From assembly GCF_020162115.1 (NCBI RefSeq), contig NZ_CP083911.1, positions 496,001 to 560,000 on the forward strand: a DNA stretch of 64,000 bases. Reading direction: 5' to 3'. How positions within the stretch are numbered: position 1 is the stretch's first letter; the number at the start of each line of letters is the position of its first letter. A model generated the notes under the pieces. It searched no databases. It had not been told where the DNA came from and worked only from the letters and a program-made list of their open reading frames with translations. The DNA comes from Tepidimonas taiwanensis. Lineage in GTDB: Bacteria; Pseudomonadota; Gammaproteobacteria; Burkholderiales; Burkholderiaceae_C. Of the stretch, positions 17,960-26,416 are shown piece after piece. The position numbers were made by a program, and so were the translations under genes.

Positions 17960-19474
17960 ATGGCACAGACTTTTTCCGAATTGAACCTCGCCGAGCCGCT
18001 GCTGCGGGCGGTGGCCGAGATGGGGTATACGACGCTCACGCCGATCCAGGCGCAGGCGATTCCGGTGGTGCTGCAGGGCCGCGACGTGATGGGCGCGGCG
18101 CAGACGGGCACCGGCAAGACGGCGGCATTCTCACTGCCGCTGCTGCAGCGGCTGTTGCGTCACGCCAACACCTCGACCTCGCCCGCGCGGCACCCGGTGC
18201 GGGCGTTGGTGCTGCTGCCGACGCGCGAACTCGCCGATCAGGTCGCGCAGCAGATCAAGCTGTACGCGAAGTACACGCCGCTGCGCAGCGCGGTGGTGTT
18301 CGGCGGCATGGACATGAAGCCGCAGGTCGAGGAGCTGCGCAAGGGGGTCGAGGTGCTGGTGGCCACGCCCGGGCGGCTGCTCGACCACATCGAAGCCAAG
18401 TCCGCCGTGCTGAATCAGGTCGAGTACGTCGTGCTCGACGAGGCGGACCGCATGCTCGACATCGGCTTTTTGCCGGACCTGCAGCGCATCCTGTCGTACC
18501 TGCCGAAGCAGCGCACGACGCTGCTGTTTTCCGCGACGTTCTCGCCGGAGATCAAGCGGCTGGCGGCCAGCTACCTGCAAGACCCGGTCGTCATCGAAGT
18601 CGCGCGCGCCAACACCACGGCGTCGACCGTGGAGCAGCGCTTTTTCCGCGTCGAGGAAGACGACAAGCGTCAGGCGCTCAAGCAGCTCGTGCGCGACCAG
18701 CAGGTCAAGCAGGCCTTCGTCTTCGTCAACAGCAAGCTGGGCTGTGCGCGGCTGGCGCGGGCGCTGGAGCGCGACGGTTTTCGCGTCGCGGCGCTGCACG
18801 GCGACAAGAGCCAGGACGAGCGGCTCAAGGCGCTCGACGCCTTCAAGCAGGGACAGGTGGACCTGCTGGTGTGCACCGACGTCGCGGCGCGCGGGCTCGA
18901 CATCAAGGACGTGCCGGCGGTGTTCAACGTGGACATCCCGTTCAACGCCGAGGACTACGTGCACCGCATCGGCCGCACGGGGCGCGCCGGCGCGTCGGGG
19001 CTGGCGATTTCGTTCGTTAGCGGCCGCGACGCGAAGGCGCTGGCCGAGATTGAAAAACTCATCGGCCGCCGCGCGGAGGTGGAGCCGCTGGAGATCGAGG
19101 ACGAACGGCGGCCGCGCGTCCGCGGCGCGGAGCGGGAGGACGGCGCGCGTTCACGGCGTGTCGCCGAGGCGGATGCTAACGCCGCGCCGGCCGCCGAAGC
19201 CCGTGCCGCCGCACGGGCGGGCGAAGGGCGCACCGCCCGGGGTCGCAGCGGGGGGCGAACGGCGGGCGCGCCGGCCGATCCGCTGCTCGATCAGCCGTAC
19301 GAGCCCGCGCTGCCGCCCGACGCCAAGGCGGCGTGGGAGCAGCCCAGCGCGACGCCGGCGCCGAAAGGCCTGTCGGCCTACATCCGCCCGAAGCGCAAGG
19401 TGGCGGCGCTGTTGCGCGCGCCCCAGCCGCTCAGCGCCCCGGCCGCTGAGCCTGCGGACACGGTATCCGGATGA
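17960..19474 (+). CDS. rhlE: DEAD-box ATP-dependent RNA helicase, RhlE type
   Basis: A cytoplasmic RNA helicase implicated in ribosome assembly and mRNA turnover. The 504-aa protein has a full set of motifs: Q-motif LTPIQAQAIP, Walker A AQTGTGKTAAF, PTRELADQV, TPGRLLDH, VLDEADRMLD, FSATFS, then domain 2 with CTDVAARGLDI and HRIGRTGRAG. The C-terminal tail of about 130 residues is Arg/Ala/Pro-rich and low-complexity, as in RhlE proteins, and probably binds RNA. The start at MAQTFSELNL is preferred over a codon 27 bases upstream. The 3' end overlaps apaH by 44 bases on the opposite strand. Confidence 0.93.
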   Translation: MAQTFSELNLAEPLLRAVAEMGYTTLTPIQAQAIPVVLQGRDVMGAAQTGTGKTAAFSLPLLQRLLRHANTSTSPARHPVRALVLLPTRELADQVAQQIKLYAKYTPLRSAVVFGGMDMKPQVEELRKGVEVLVATPGRLLDHIEAKSAVLNQVEYVVLDEADRMLDIGFLPDLQRILSYLPKQRTTLLFSATFSPEIKRLAASYLQDPVVIEVARANTTASTVEQRFFRVEEDDKRQALKQLVRDQQVKQAFVFVNSKLGCARLARALERDGFRVAALHGDKSQDERLKALDAFKQGQVDLLVCTDVAARGLDIKDVPAVFNVDIPFNAEDYVHRIGRTGRAGASGLAISFVSGRDAKALAEIEKLIGRRAEVEPLEIEDERRPRVRGAEREDGARSRRVAEADANAAPAAEARAAARAGEGRTARGRSGGRTAGAPADPLLDQPYEPALPPDAKAAWEQPSATPAPKGLSAYIRPKRKVAALLRAPQPLSAPAAEPADTVSG

Positions 19475-20279
19475 TCTCGGCCCGACGCGCGTCCGGCGCC
19501 TCTAGCCCGTCCGGCAAGCGCGCGGCGCTGAGCTGCCCGCCCCAGACGCAGCCGGTGTCCAGTGCCAGCAGGTCGGCCCGGCACAGCGGCCCGAGGGTCG
19601 ACCAGTGACCGAAGGCGATCGGCGTGTCGGCGCTGCGCCGTCCCGGCACGTCGAACCACGGCAGGAAACCGGCAGGTGCCTGCGCCGCGCTGTCTTTGGT
19701 GGCGAACTCCATCACGCCGTCGGCGCTGCAAAAGCGCAGCCGCGTCAGCGCGTTGACGATGACGCGCCAGCGATCCGCCCCGATCAGTCCGTCATCCCAA
19801 CGGTCCGGGTGGTTGCCGTACATCCGGTGCAGCCACGCGCCCACGTCCGGGGCGCGCAGCCGCTCCTCGACTTCCGCCGCCAGCGCCAGCACCTGCGCCG
19901 GCGTCCACTGCGGCAGCACGCCCGCGTGGACCAGCAGCCAGCCGCGCTCCATCAGGGCGAGCGGTCGCCAGCGCAACCAGTCCAGCAGCGCCGCGCGGTC
20001 GGGGGCTTGGAGGATGTCGTCGAGTGTGTCGCTGCGGTGCGGCGGGCGCACGCCATGCGCCACGGCGAGCAGGTGCAGGTCGTGGTTGCCCAGCAGCACC
20101 TCTGCCGCGCCGTCGAGGGCGCGCAGCCGGCGCAGCGTGGCCAGCGACGCCGGTCCGCGGTTGACCACGTCGCCCAGGAGGATGAGCCGGTCGCGGCTCG
20201 GGGAAAAACCGATGTCGGCGAGCAGCCGCTGCAGGGCGTCGTCACAGCCCTGCACGTCGCCGATGAGGTACAGTGACAT
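19431..20279 (-). CDS. apaH: Symmetrical diadenosine tetraphosphatase
   Basis: ApaH cleaves Ap4A to two ADP and removes NpnN caps from RNA. The 282-aa protein starts MSLYLIGDVQGCDDAL and shows the metallophosphoesterase motifs GDVQG, LLGDVVNRGPAS and VLLGNHDLHLLA. The C-terminal region has VHAGVLPQW and DTGCVWGGQLSAARL. It diverges from the CBS-domain gene with only 9 bases between start codons, so their promoters must lie inside the coding regions. It converges on rhlE with overlapping ends. Confidence 0.95.
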   Translation of the reverse strand: MSLYLIGDVQGCDDALQRLLADIGFSPSRDRLILLGDVVNRGPASLATLRRLRALDGAAEVLLGNHDLHLLAVAHGVRPPHRSDTLDDILQAPDRAALLDWLRWRPLALMERGWLLVHAGVLPQWTPAQVLALAAEVEERLRAPDVGAWLHRMYGNHPDRWDDGLIGADRWRVIVNALTRLRFCSADGVMEFATKDSAAQAPAGFLPWFDVPGRRSADTPIAFGHWSTLGPLCRADLLALDTGCVWGGQLSAARLPDGLEAPDARRAEIIRIPCPQAQRPGR

Positions 20280-20288
20280 GCCGACATT

Positions 20289-21623
20289 ATGGATGTACTG
20301 CTGATCCTGCTGCTGGCGCTGCTGAGCGGCCTGTTTTCGATGACGGAGATGGCGGTCGTCAGCAGCCGACGCGCGCGTCTGGAGCTCGCGGCCGGGGAGG
20401 GTGACCGCGGGGCGCAGGCGGTGTTGCGGCTGCAGGACAACCCGACGCTGTTTTTCTCCACGATTCAGATGGGCAACACGACGGTGGCCTTGCTCAACGG
20501 CATCGTCGGCGAAGGGGCGTTCGGGGACGGGCTGGCGGCGGCGCTGCAGGACGCGGGCCTGCCCCACGGCGCGGCGCACGCGGTGGCAACGACCGTGGTC
20601 GTGGCCGCGGTGACGTATCTGACGATCGTTATCGGCGAGCTGGTGGCCAAGCGCATCGGACAGACGGCGCCGGAGGCGATCGCGCGCTGGATGGCGCGCC
20701 CGCTGCTCGTGCTCGCCACGGCCGCCAAGCCCGCGGTGTGGCTGCTCGCCGCGTCGACCAACACCATTTTGCGCGTGGCGGGGATCCCGCCGCTGCCACG
20801 GCACGAGGTGACGATCGAAGAAATCCAGGCCCAATTGGCCCACGGGGTGCGCTCGGGCACGATCGAGCACGACGAGCACCGCATGGTGCGCAACGTGCTC
20901 GCGCTTGATGAGCGGCAGCTGGGCAGCCTGATGGTGCCGCGCGCGGAAATCGACTGGCTCGACGCGGGCGAGCCCCTGTCGGCGGTGCTGTTGCGTGCGC
21001 GCGAGGGCGGGCATTCGTGGTACCCGGTGTGCCGCGGGGGGCTGGACGACGTGCAGGGGGTGGTGCACCTGTCGCACCTGATCGCGCTGGACGAGGCCGG
21101 CGGCCGCGAGCACGACTGGCACCGCGACGCGCAGCCCGCGGTCTTCGTGCCGGAGACGCTCTCGGGGTTGGAGCTGCTGGAGCAGTTTCGCGTGCGCGCC
21201 ATGCGCATGGTTTTCGTCGTCGACGAGTACGGCGAGGTGCAGGGGCTGCTCACGCCACTGGACCTGCTGGAGGCGATCACCGGGGAGCTCTCGCCCGAGG
21301 AGCCGCACGACGCGTGGGCCACGCCGCAGCCCGACGGCTCGTGGCTGCTCGACGGGGCGATGCCGGCGCACGAGTTCAAGGCACGGCTGGAGATCGCCGA
21401 ACTGCCCGACGAGGAGCGCGACCTCTACGCGACGCTCGCGGGGCTGATGCAGACCGTCGCCGGGACCCTGCTGGCGGTGGGCGATGCGGTCGAGGTGGCG
21501 GGGTGGCGCCTTACGGTCGTGTCGATGCAGGGGCGGCGGATCGACCGCGTGCGCGCCGAGCGACTGGCGGATGGCGGACCTGCGCCAGCGCCTGATCCCG
21601 ATGGGCATACAGCCAGTCCTTGA
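20289..21623 (+). CDS. CNNM/CorC (HlyC/CorC)-family membrane protein with CBS domains
   Basis: A 444-aa hemolysin-like UPF0053 protein; family members are linked to Mg2+/Co2+ transport or tolerance. The N-terminal DUF21 domain (1-150) has four hydrophobic segments, with the family motif SGLFSMTEMAVVSSRRARL. A tandem CBS pair follows (about 190-330; LMVPRAEIDWLDAGE, FVVDEYGEVQGLLTPLDLLEAI). The C-terminal CorC/HlyC domain includes DGSWLLDGAMPAHEF. The last 113 bases overlap the 3' end of cbbR on the other strand. The transported ion is not established. Confidence 0.87.
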   Translation: MDVLLILLLALLSGLFSMTEMAVVSSRRARLELAAGEGDRGAQAVLRLQDNPTLFFSTIQMGNTTVALLNGIVGEGAFGDGLAAALQDAGLPHGAAHAVATTVVVAAVTYLTIVIGELVAKRIGQTAPEAIARWMARPLLVLATAAKPAVWLLAASTNTILRVAGIPPLPRHEVTIEEIQAQLAHGVRSGTIEHDEHRMVRNVLALDERQLGSLMVPRAEIDWLDAGEPLSAVLLRAREGGHSWYPVCRGGLDDVQGVVHLSHLIALDEAGGREHDWHRDAQPAVFVPETLSGLELLEQFRVRAMRMVFVVDEYGEVQGLLTPLDLLEAITGELSPEEPHDAWATPQPDGSWLLDGAMPAHEFKARLEIAELPDEERDLYATLAGLMQTVAGTLLAVGDAVEVAGWRLTVVSMQGRRIDRVRAERLADGGPAPAPDPDGHTASP

Positions 21624-22491
21624 ATGCGGCGGCCGCGGGTGAGAGCCGCTTGCCGCGCGGCGTCACGACGTGCCATTGGCGCAGCAGCGGAAAGCCCTGC
21701 ACGTCGAGCTGCACCAGCTCGCCGAGCGCCAGTTCCGCCACCACCGTGTGGGCCGACAGCACCGCCAGCCCCAGCCCGCCGGCCACGGTCTGCTTGATCG
21801 CCTCGTTGCTGCCGACCTCCAGCCGCGCGCGCAGCGTGATCCCCAGCCCGTCGAAGAAGCGCTGCATCGTCGCGCGCGTGCCGCTGCCCGGTTCGCGCAG
21901 GATGAAGGGCTCACCGGCGAGGTGCCGCGGGTCGATCGCGCGCTCGCGTGCCAGCGGGTGGTCGGGCGGCGCCACCAGCACCAGCGGGTTGTCGGCGAAC
22001 GGTTCGCATTGCACGTCCCACCCTTCCGGGGGCTGGCCGAGGATGTAGAGGTCGTCCTGGTTGCCGGCCAGGCGCTGCAGCAGCGCGTCGCGGTTGCCCA
22101 CCACCATCGCGACGTCGATGCCCGGGTGCGCGGCCGCGAAGCCCCCGAGCAGCTTGGGCACGACGTACTTGACGGTGGTCAGGATCGCGAGCCGCACGCT
22201 GCCTTTTTCGATCCCCTGCAGCGCCGCGACGTCTTCCGCCAGGCGCCGCAGTCGCTCGTCGATGTCCCCGGCCGCCTCGGCCAGCAGCCGACCGGCGGCG
22301 GTCAGGTAGATGCGCCGGCCGATGTGCTCGAAGAGGGGCTGTCCGACCGTTTCGGCGAGCTGTTTGACCTGCAGCGACAGCGTCGGCGGGGCGAGGTGCA
22401 GCGCCTCCGCGGCGCGCGCGAAGCTGCCGTGCGAGGCGACGGCGTGGAAGACGCGCAACTGGTGCAGGGTGAGGTGGCGCGGTGAAAACAT
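21511..22491 (-). CDS. cbbR: LysR-type regulator CbbR of the RuBisCO/carboxysome operon
   Basis: CbbR proteins activate Calvin-cycle operons in response to metabolites such as RuBP or NADPH. The 326-aa protein has the N-terminal winged HTH (LTLHQLRVFHAVASHGSFARAAEALHLAPPTLSLQ) quoted in part, followed by a substrate-binding domain with LAILTTVKYVVPKLLGGF and GSGTRATMQRFF. It is divergent from cbbL across a 123-base AT-rich gap, the classic arrangement for autoregulation and activation. The C-terminal 20 residues are Arg/Ala/Pro-rich. A second cbbR occurs near 59 kb. Confidence 0.93.
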   Translation of the reverse strand: MFSPRHLTLHQLRVFHAVASHGSFARAAEALHLAPPTLSLQVKQLAETVGQPLFEHIGRRIYLTAAGRLLAEAAGDIDERLRRLAEDVAALQGIEKGSVRLAILTTVKYVVPKLLGGFAAAHPGIDVAMVVGNRDALLQRLAGNQDDLYILGQPPEGWDVQCEPFADNPLVLVAPPDHPLARERAIDPRHLAGEPFILREPGSGTRATMQRFFDGLGITLRARLEVGSNEAIKQTVAGGLGLAVLSAHTVVAELALGELVQLDVQGFPLLRQWHVVTPRGKRLSPAAAAFKDWLYAHRDQALAQVRHPPVARRARGRSAAPASTRP

Positions 22492-22614
22492 TTATCCAAA
22501 TAAATCAAAAGCGTTTGAAAATTTTACTTTGAAAAAACGTTGGCGCCACCTACGATTCGCGCAGCCCCGAGCCACACGGGTGAGCGCAACCACCACGAGA
22601 TCCGAGGAGTGAGC
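22492..22614. promoter_or_regulatory. cbbR-cbbL divergent control region
   Basis: The first 45 bases are strikingly AT-rich. The octamer TTTGAAAA occurs twice as a direct repeat, and TNA/T-N11-A-like elements typical of LysR operators are present. A plausible cbbL promoter is TTGAAA (22529-22534), a 16-base spacer and TACGAT (22551-22556). GAGGAG precedes the cbbL ATG. Confidence 0.65.
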
Positions 22615-24036
22615 ATGGCCGTCAAGACCTACAACGCTGGCGTCAAAGAATACCGCCAGACCTACTGGATGCCCGATTACACGCCGCTGGACACCGACCT
22701 GCTGGCGGTGTTCAAGATCGTGCCGCAGCCCGGCGTGGATCGGGAAGAGGCGGCCGCGGCGGTCGCGGCCGAATCGTCGACTGGCACCTGGACCACGGTC
22801 TGGACCGACCTGCTGACGGACCTGGACTACTACAAGGGGCGGGCCTACCGCATCGAGGACGTGCCCGGTGACGACACCGCGTTCTACGCGTTCATCGCCT
22901 ACCCGATCGACCTGTTCGAGGAGGGGTCGGTGGTCAATGTCTTCACCTCGCTGGTGGGCAACGTCTTCGGCTTCAAGGCGGTGCGTTCGCTGCGGCTGGA
23001 GGACGTGCGCTTCCCGATCGCCTACGTCAAGACCTGCGGCGGTCCGCCGCACGGCATCCAGGTCGAGCGCGACCTGATGAACAAATACGGCCGCCCGCTG
23101 CTGGGCTGCACGATCAAGCCCAAGCTTGGACTCTCGGCCAAGAACTACGGCCGCGCCGTGTACGAGGCGCTGCGCGGCGGGCTGGACTTCACGAAGGACG
23201 ACGAGAACGTCAACAGCCAACCGTTCATGCGCTGGAAGCAGCGCTTCGACTTCGTGATGGAGGCGGTGCTCAAAGCCGAGCAGGAGACCGGTGAACGCAA
23301 GGGCCACTACCTCAACGTCACCGCGCCGACGCCCGAGGAAATGTACAAGCGCGCCGAATACGCCAAATCGATCGGCGCGCCCATCATCATGCACGACTAC
23401 CTGACCGGCGGCTTCTGTGCGCACACGGGGCTGGCCAACTGGTGCCGCGACAACGGCGTGCTGCTGCACGTGCACCGTGCGATGCACGCGGTGATCGACC
23501 GCAACCCCTACCACGGCATCCACTTCCGCGTGCTGACCAAGGTGCTGCGCCTGATGGGCGGCGACCACCTGCACACCGGCACCGTGGTGGGCAAGCTCGA
23601 GGGCGACCGCCAGGCGACGCTGGGCTGGGTGGATCTGCTGCGCGAGTCCTTCGTGCCCGAGGACCGCAGCCGCGGCATCTTCTTCGACCAGGACTGGGGC
23701 TCGATGCCCGGTGCCTTCGCGGTCGCGTCCGGTGGCATCCACGTCTGGCACATGCCGGCGCTGGTGACGATCTTTGGTGACGACGCGGTGTTGCAGTTCG
23801 GCGGCGGCACGCTCGGCCACCCGTGGGGCAACGCGGCCGGCGCCCACGCCAACCGTGTGGCGCTCGAAGCTTGCGTGCAGGCGCGCAACGAGGGCCGCAA
23901 CCTCGAGAAGGAAGGCAAGGAGATCCTCACCGCTGCGGCCCAGCACTCGCCCGAGCTCAAGATTGCGATGGAGACGTGGAAGGAGATCAAGTTCGAATTC
24001 GACGTCGTCGACAAGCTCGACGTGCAGCACAAGTAA
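22615..24036 (+). CDS. cbbL: RuBisCO form IA large subunit
   Basis: CbbL carboxylates ribulose-1,5-bisphosphate in the carboxysome lumen as an L8S8 enzyme. The 473-aa length and sequence fit the carboxysomal form IAc group. Key sites are visible: TIKPKLGLS (catalytic Lys), the carbamylated lysine in GGLDFTKDDENVNSQ, HRAMHAV and loop 6 GTVVGKLEGDR. The start at MAVKTYNAG follows GAGGAG. cbbS follows after 27 bases, and the carboxysome shell genes come next, so packaging through CsoS2 is expected. Confidence 0.99.
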   Translation: MAVKTYNAGVKEYRQTYWMPDYTPLDTDLLAVFKIVPQPGVDREEAAAAVAAESSTGTWTTVWTDLLTDLDYYKGRAYRIEDVPGDDTAFYAFIAYPIDLFEEGSVVNVFTSLVGNVFGFKAVRSLRLEDVRFPIAYVKTCGGPPHGIQVERDLMNKYGRPLLGCTIKPKLGLSAKNYGRAVYEALRGGLDFTKDDENVNSQPFMRWKQRFDFVMEAVLKAEQETGERKGHYLNVTAPTPEEMYKRAEYAKSIGAPIIMHDYLTGGFCAHTGLANWCRDNGVLLHVHRAMHAVIDRNPYHGIHFRVLTKVLRLMGGDHLHTGTVVGKLEGDRQATLGWVDLLRESFVPEDRSRGIFFDQDWGSMPGAFAVASGGIHVWHMPALVTIFGDDAVLQFGGGTLGHPWGNAAGAHANRVALEACVQARNEGRNLEKEGKEILTAAAQHSPELKIAMETWKEIKFEFDVVDKLDVQHK

Positions 24037-24063
24037 TCCACGTTCCACCCGAGGAGATCGATC

Positions 24064-24384
24064 ATGCAGGCCTACAAGCAGTCGCTCAAGCACGAAACGT
24101 TTTCTTACCTGCCGCAGATGACGCCGGAGCAGGTGCGCCGCCAGATCGCCTATGCACTGGCGCAGGGCTGGAACCCGGCCGTCGAGCACACCGAGCGCGG
24201 CACCCCCGCCAAGGAAAGCTACTGGTACATGTGGAAGCTGCCGATGTTCGGCGAGCAGTCGGTGGATGCGGTGTTGGCGGAAATCGAAGCCTGCCACCGC
24301 GAGTTTCCGAACCACATGGTGCGCTTCGTGGCGTACGACAACTACGCCCAGAGCCAAGGGCTGACGTTCGTGGTGTACCGCTGA
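24064..24384 (+). CDS. cbbS: RuBisCO form IA small subunit
   Basis: A 106-aa subunit that caps the L8 core and helps form the CsoS2 binding site in carboxysomal RuBisCO. It is recognised by LKHETFSYLPQMTPEQVRRQ, YALAQGWNPAVEHTE, WYMWKLPMFGE and HMVRFVAYDNYAQSQG. The length is that of the short carboxysomal type. A Shine-Dalgarno GAGGAG precedes the ATG by about 8 bases. Confidence 0.99.
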   Translation: MQAYKQSLKHETFSYLPQMTPEQVRRQIAYALAQGWNPAVEHTERGTPAKESYWYMWKLPMFGEQSVDAVLAEIEACHREFPNHMVRFVAYDNYAQSQGLTFVVYR

Positions 24385-24442
24385 GCGAGACGGCGGCACC
24401 GGCACCCCTCATCCCCCAACCGCGCAAGGAAGGAGTCCCCTG

Positions 24443-26362
24443 ATGGACGGGACAGTGGTCAAGGCTACCCTCTCGGGTCGGGAACTGGCGCGCCAGCGCC
24501 GGCAGGCCCTGGCGTCGCACGGTCGCGCCGGTGTGGCCCAGTTGAAGGCGACGATGGCGCGCACCAGCGCGGCGGCGTCGTCCGGCTGTGGATGCGGCTG
24601 CGGTGGGCAAGGCGGGTGCGCGAACAACGCGTCCCGCGCCGCTGCGGGCGCCGCCACGGCGGATGACGGGGTGGCGCGGATGCTGGCGGCCGGCGGCGCG
24701 ACGCTCGCGGCCCCGGCGTTGGCCGAGGCGGAGCGCCCACGCGTGGCCCCGCCCACCGGCCGTGCGCTGGCCCAGGCCCGGCGCGCGGCGCTGGCGCGCG
24801 ACGGCAAGGCGGGGCTGACGCGCGTGGCGCAGGCGACGCGGCTCGCCACCACGATGCCCGACCGCGACTGGCGCGAGGCGCTGCAAAAGGGCGCGACCGG
24901 CCGCCAGCTCGCGATGCAGCGGCGCACGCTGCTGGCGCTGACCGGCCGCGCCGGCCTGGTCGATTCGACCCAGCCCGCCAATGCCAAGCGTCCCGCGGGG
25001 CGCGTGCGGCCGAACGCCGCGGTGCGTGAGGCGGCGTTCAAGGGCGAAGGGCATACGCTGTCGGGTCAAGCCGTTACCGGCACGCAGGTCGAGCACACCG
25101 CCAAGATCACGGGGATGGAGTCCGGTGCGTGCCGCCACGTGACGGGCACGGAGTACATTGGCCAGGAGCAGTTCGAGGCCTGGTGCGCGAGCCGCCCGCC
25201 GCAGCCGCGGCCCCCGAAGGTCGAGCTGACGCACACCGAGGCGGGGCGTCCGGTGAGCGGCGTGTCCGCCGGGCTGCACCCGAAGGTCACCGGCAACGAG
25301 ACCGGCGCGTGCAAGGGCATCACCGGCACCCGCTATCTGGCGGCGGAGGACGTGGCGCTGTGCGAGCGCGTCGAGTCCCGCGCCCCGCACAAGGTCAGCG
25401 TGATGTCGTCGCGCGGTGACAACGCCGTCACCGGCACCCCCGTCGGGCGCAGCGCGAAGGTCACGGGCAACGAGGCCGGCGCGCAACGCCCGATCTCCGG
25501 CACGCAGTACGCGCTGTCGGCGCAGGGACAGGCGGGGGTGCGCGCGGGCACCGCGTCGCGTCGCGCCGAGGCACCGGCCCCGGTGGGCATCGCGCCCGCT
25601 GCGGCGGTGGAGGCGGCCGCGCCCGCGGCGCTGGTCCAGCCCGCTGTCACCGCGCCAGAGCCGGCGCCCCGTATGCCGGCGGGGTTTGCGTTGTCGACCG
25701 TCAGCGGCGACAACCCCGGCGCAGGCGGCGGGCGCATCACCGGGGACGAACGCGGGGCGTGCGAGCCGGTGACGGGCACGCCGTACGTCGGGCCGGACAA
25801 CCTGCACGGGGGCTGCACGCTCAGCGGCCGCTGGCTGACGCGCTACCCGGAGCTGGCGCAGGCGGACGCACCGCCCGCCCCGCAGGACTTCAGCATCCAG
25901 CCGCCCGCGCGGCAGGCGCAGCAGCGCCGCCGCATCACCGGCGGTACCGAGGGGGACGGGTCGGCGATGCGCGTGACCGGCCCAGGCATGAAGGCGCAGG
26001 GCCTGATCACCGGGACGCCGGAATTTCGCCACGGCGGGATGGCCGCGGCCCAGTGGCTGCCGGCACCGGCCACGTCCGCCGAGCCGCCCGCGCAGCGGGT
26101 GACCGGTGAAGGGGCCACGCCGCGGGCCGTGCGCATCACCGGCGATGCCTGGGGCAGCGAGCGGCGCGTGACCGGGACCGAGGGTGCGTCCGCGATGGTG
26201 CGCAACCCGACGCAGCGCGGCATGCCGCGGCCGATGGGCGCGGCGGCGCGGCACCTGAAGGCCGTCGAGCACGGCGACGTGCCGATGAGCCCGATCACCG
26301 GCTCCAGCGGCAACACGCCGCGCGGCGCGGTGGTGACGGTCTCCGGCGGAGCGCGCGGCTGA
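24443..26362 (+). CDS. csoS2: Carboxysome scaffold protein CsoS2 (compact version)
   Basis: CsoS2 is the intrinsically disordered scaffold that binds RuBisCO through its N-terminal repeats and the shell through its middle and C-terminal regions. The 639-aa product has three recognisable N-repeats (SGRELARQRRQALASHG about 11-27; TGRALAQARRAALARDG about 105-121; TGRQLAMQRRTLLALTG about 152-168). Three middle repeats of the VTGT..KVTGNE(T/S)GAC..ITGT type follow at about 205-245, 267-300 and 327-357. The C-terminal region (about 415-580) and the end peptide GNTPRGAVVTVSGGARG are kept. Well-known homologues are 750-870 aa with four N- and about six M-repeats, so this one is reduced. No obvious frameshift site was found. 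Confidence 0.95.
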   Translation: MDGTVVKATLSGRELARQRRQALASHGRAGVAQLKATMARTSAAASSGCGCGCGGQGGCANNASRAAAGAATADDGVARMLAAGGATLAAPALAEAERPRVAPPTGRALAQARRAALARDGKAGLTRVAQATRLATTMPDRDWREALQKGATGRQLAMQRRTLLALTGRAGLVDSTQPANAKRPAGRVRPNAAVREAAFKGEGHTLSGQAVTGTQVEHTAKITGMESGACRHVTGTEYIGQEQFEAWCASRPPQPRPPKVELTHTEAGRPVSGVSAGLHPKVTGNETGACKGITGTRYLAAEDVALCERVESRAPHKVSVMSSRGDNAVTGTPVGRSAKVTGNEAGAQRPISGTQYALSAQGQAGVRAGTASRRAEAPAPVGIAPAAAVEAAAPAALVQPAVTAPEPAPRMPAGFALSTVSGDNPGAGGGRITGDERGACEPVTGTPYVGPDNLHGGCTLSGRWLTRYPELAQADAPPAPQDFSIQPPARQAQQRRRITGGTEGDGSAMRVTGPGMKAQGLITGTPEFRHGGMAAAQWLPAPATSAEPPAQRVTGEGATPRAVRITGDAWGSERRVTGTEGASAMVRNPTQRGMPRPMGAAARHLKAVEHGDVPMSPITGSSGNTPRGAVVTVSGGARG

Positions 26363-26416
26363 CGCGGCGGCACGGGCACTTTCCCGCAGACGCTAGCGAC
26401 GACCCGAGACGTGACG

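Noticed and set aside
24600..26300. Tandem DNA repeats in csoS2 as a CRISPR-like or satellite array
   Set aside because: The periodicity is at protein level with variable DNA and is fully explained by CsoS2 repeats.
24443..26362. Programmed frameshift site in csoS2 giving a short isoform
   Set aside because: I did not find a convincing slippery heptamer followed by a stable structure; the compact repeats can be explained without it.
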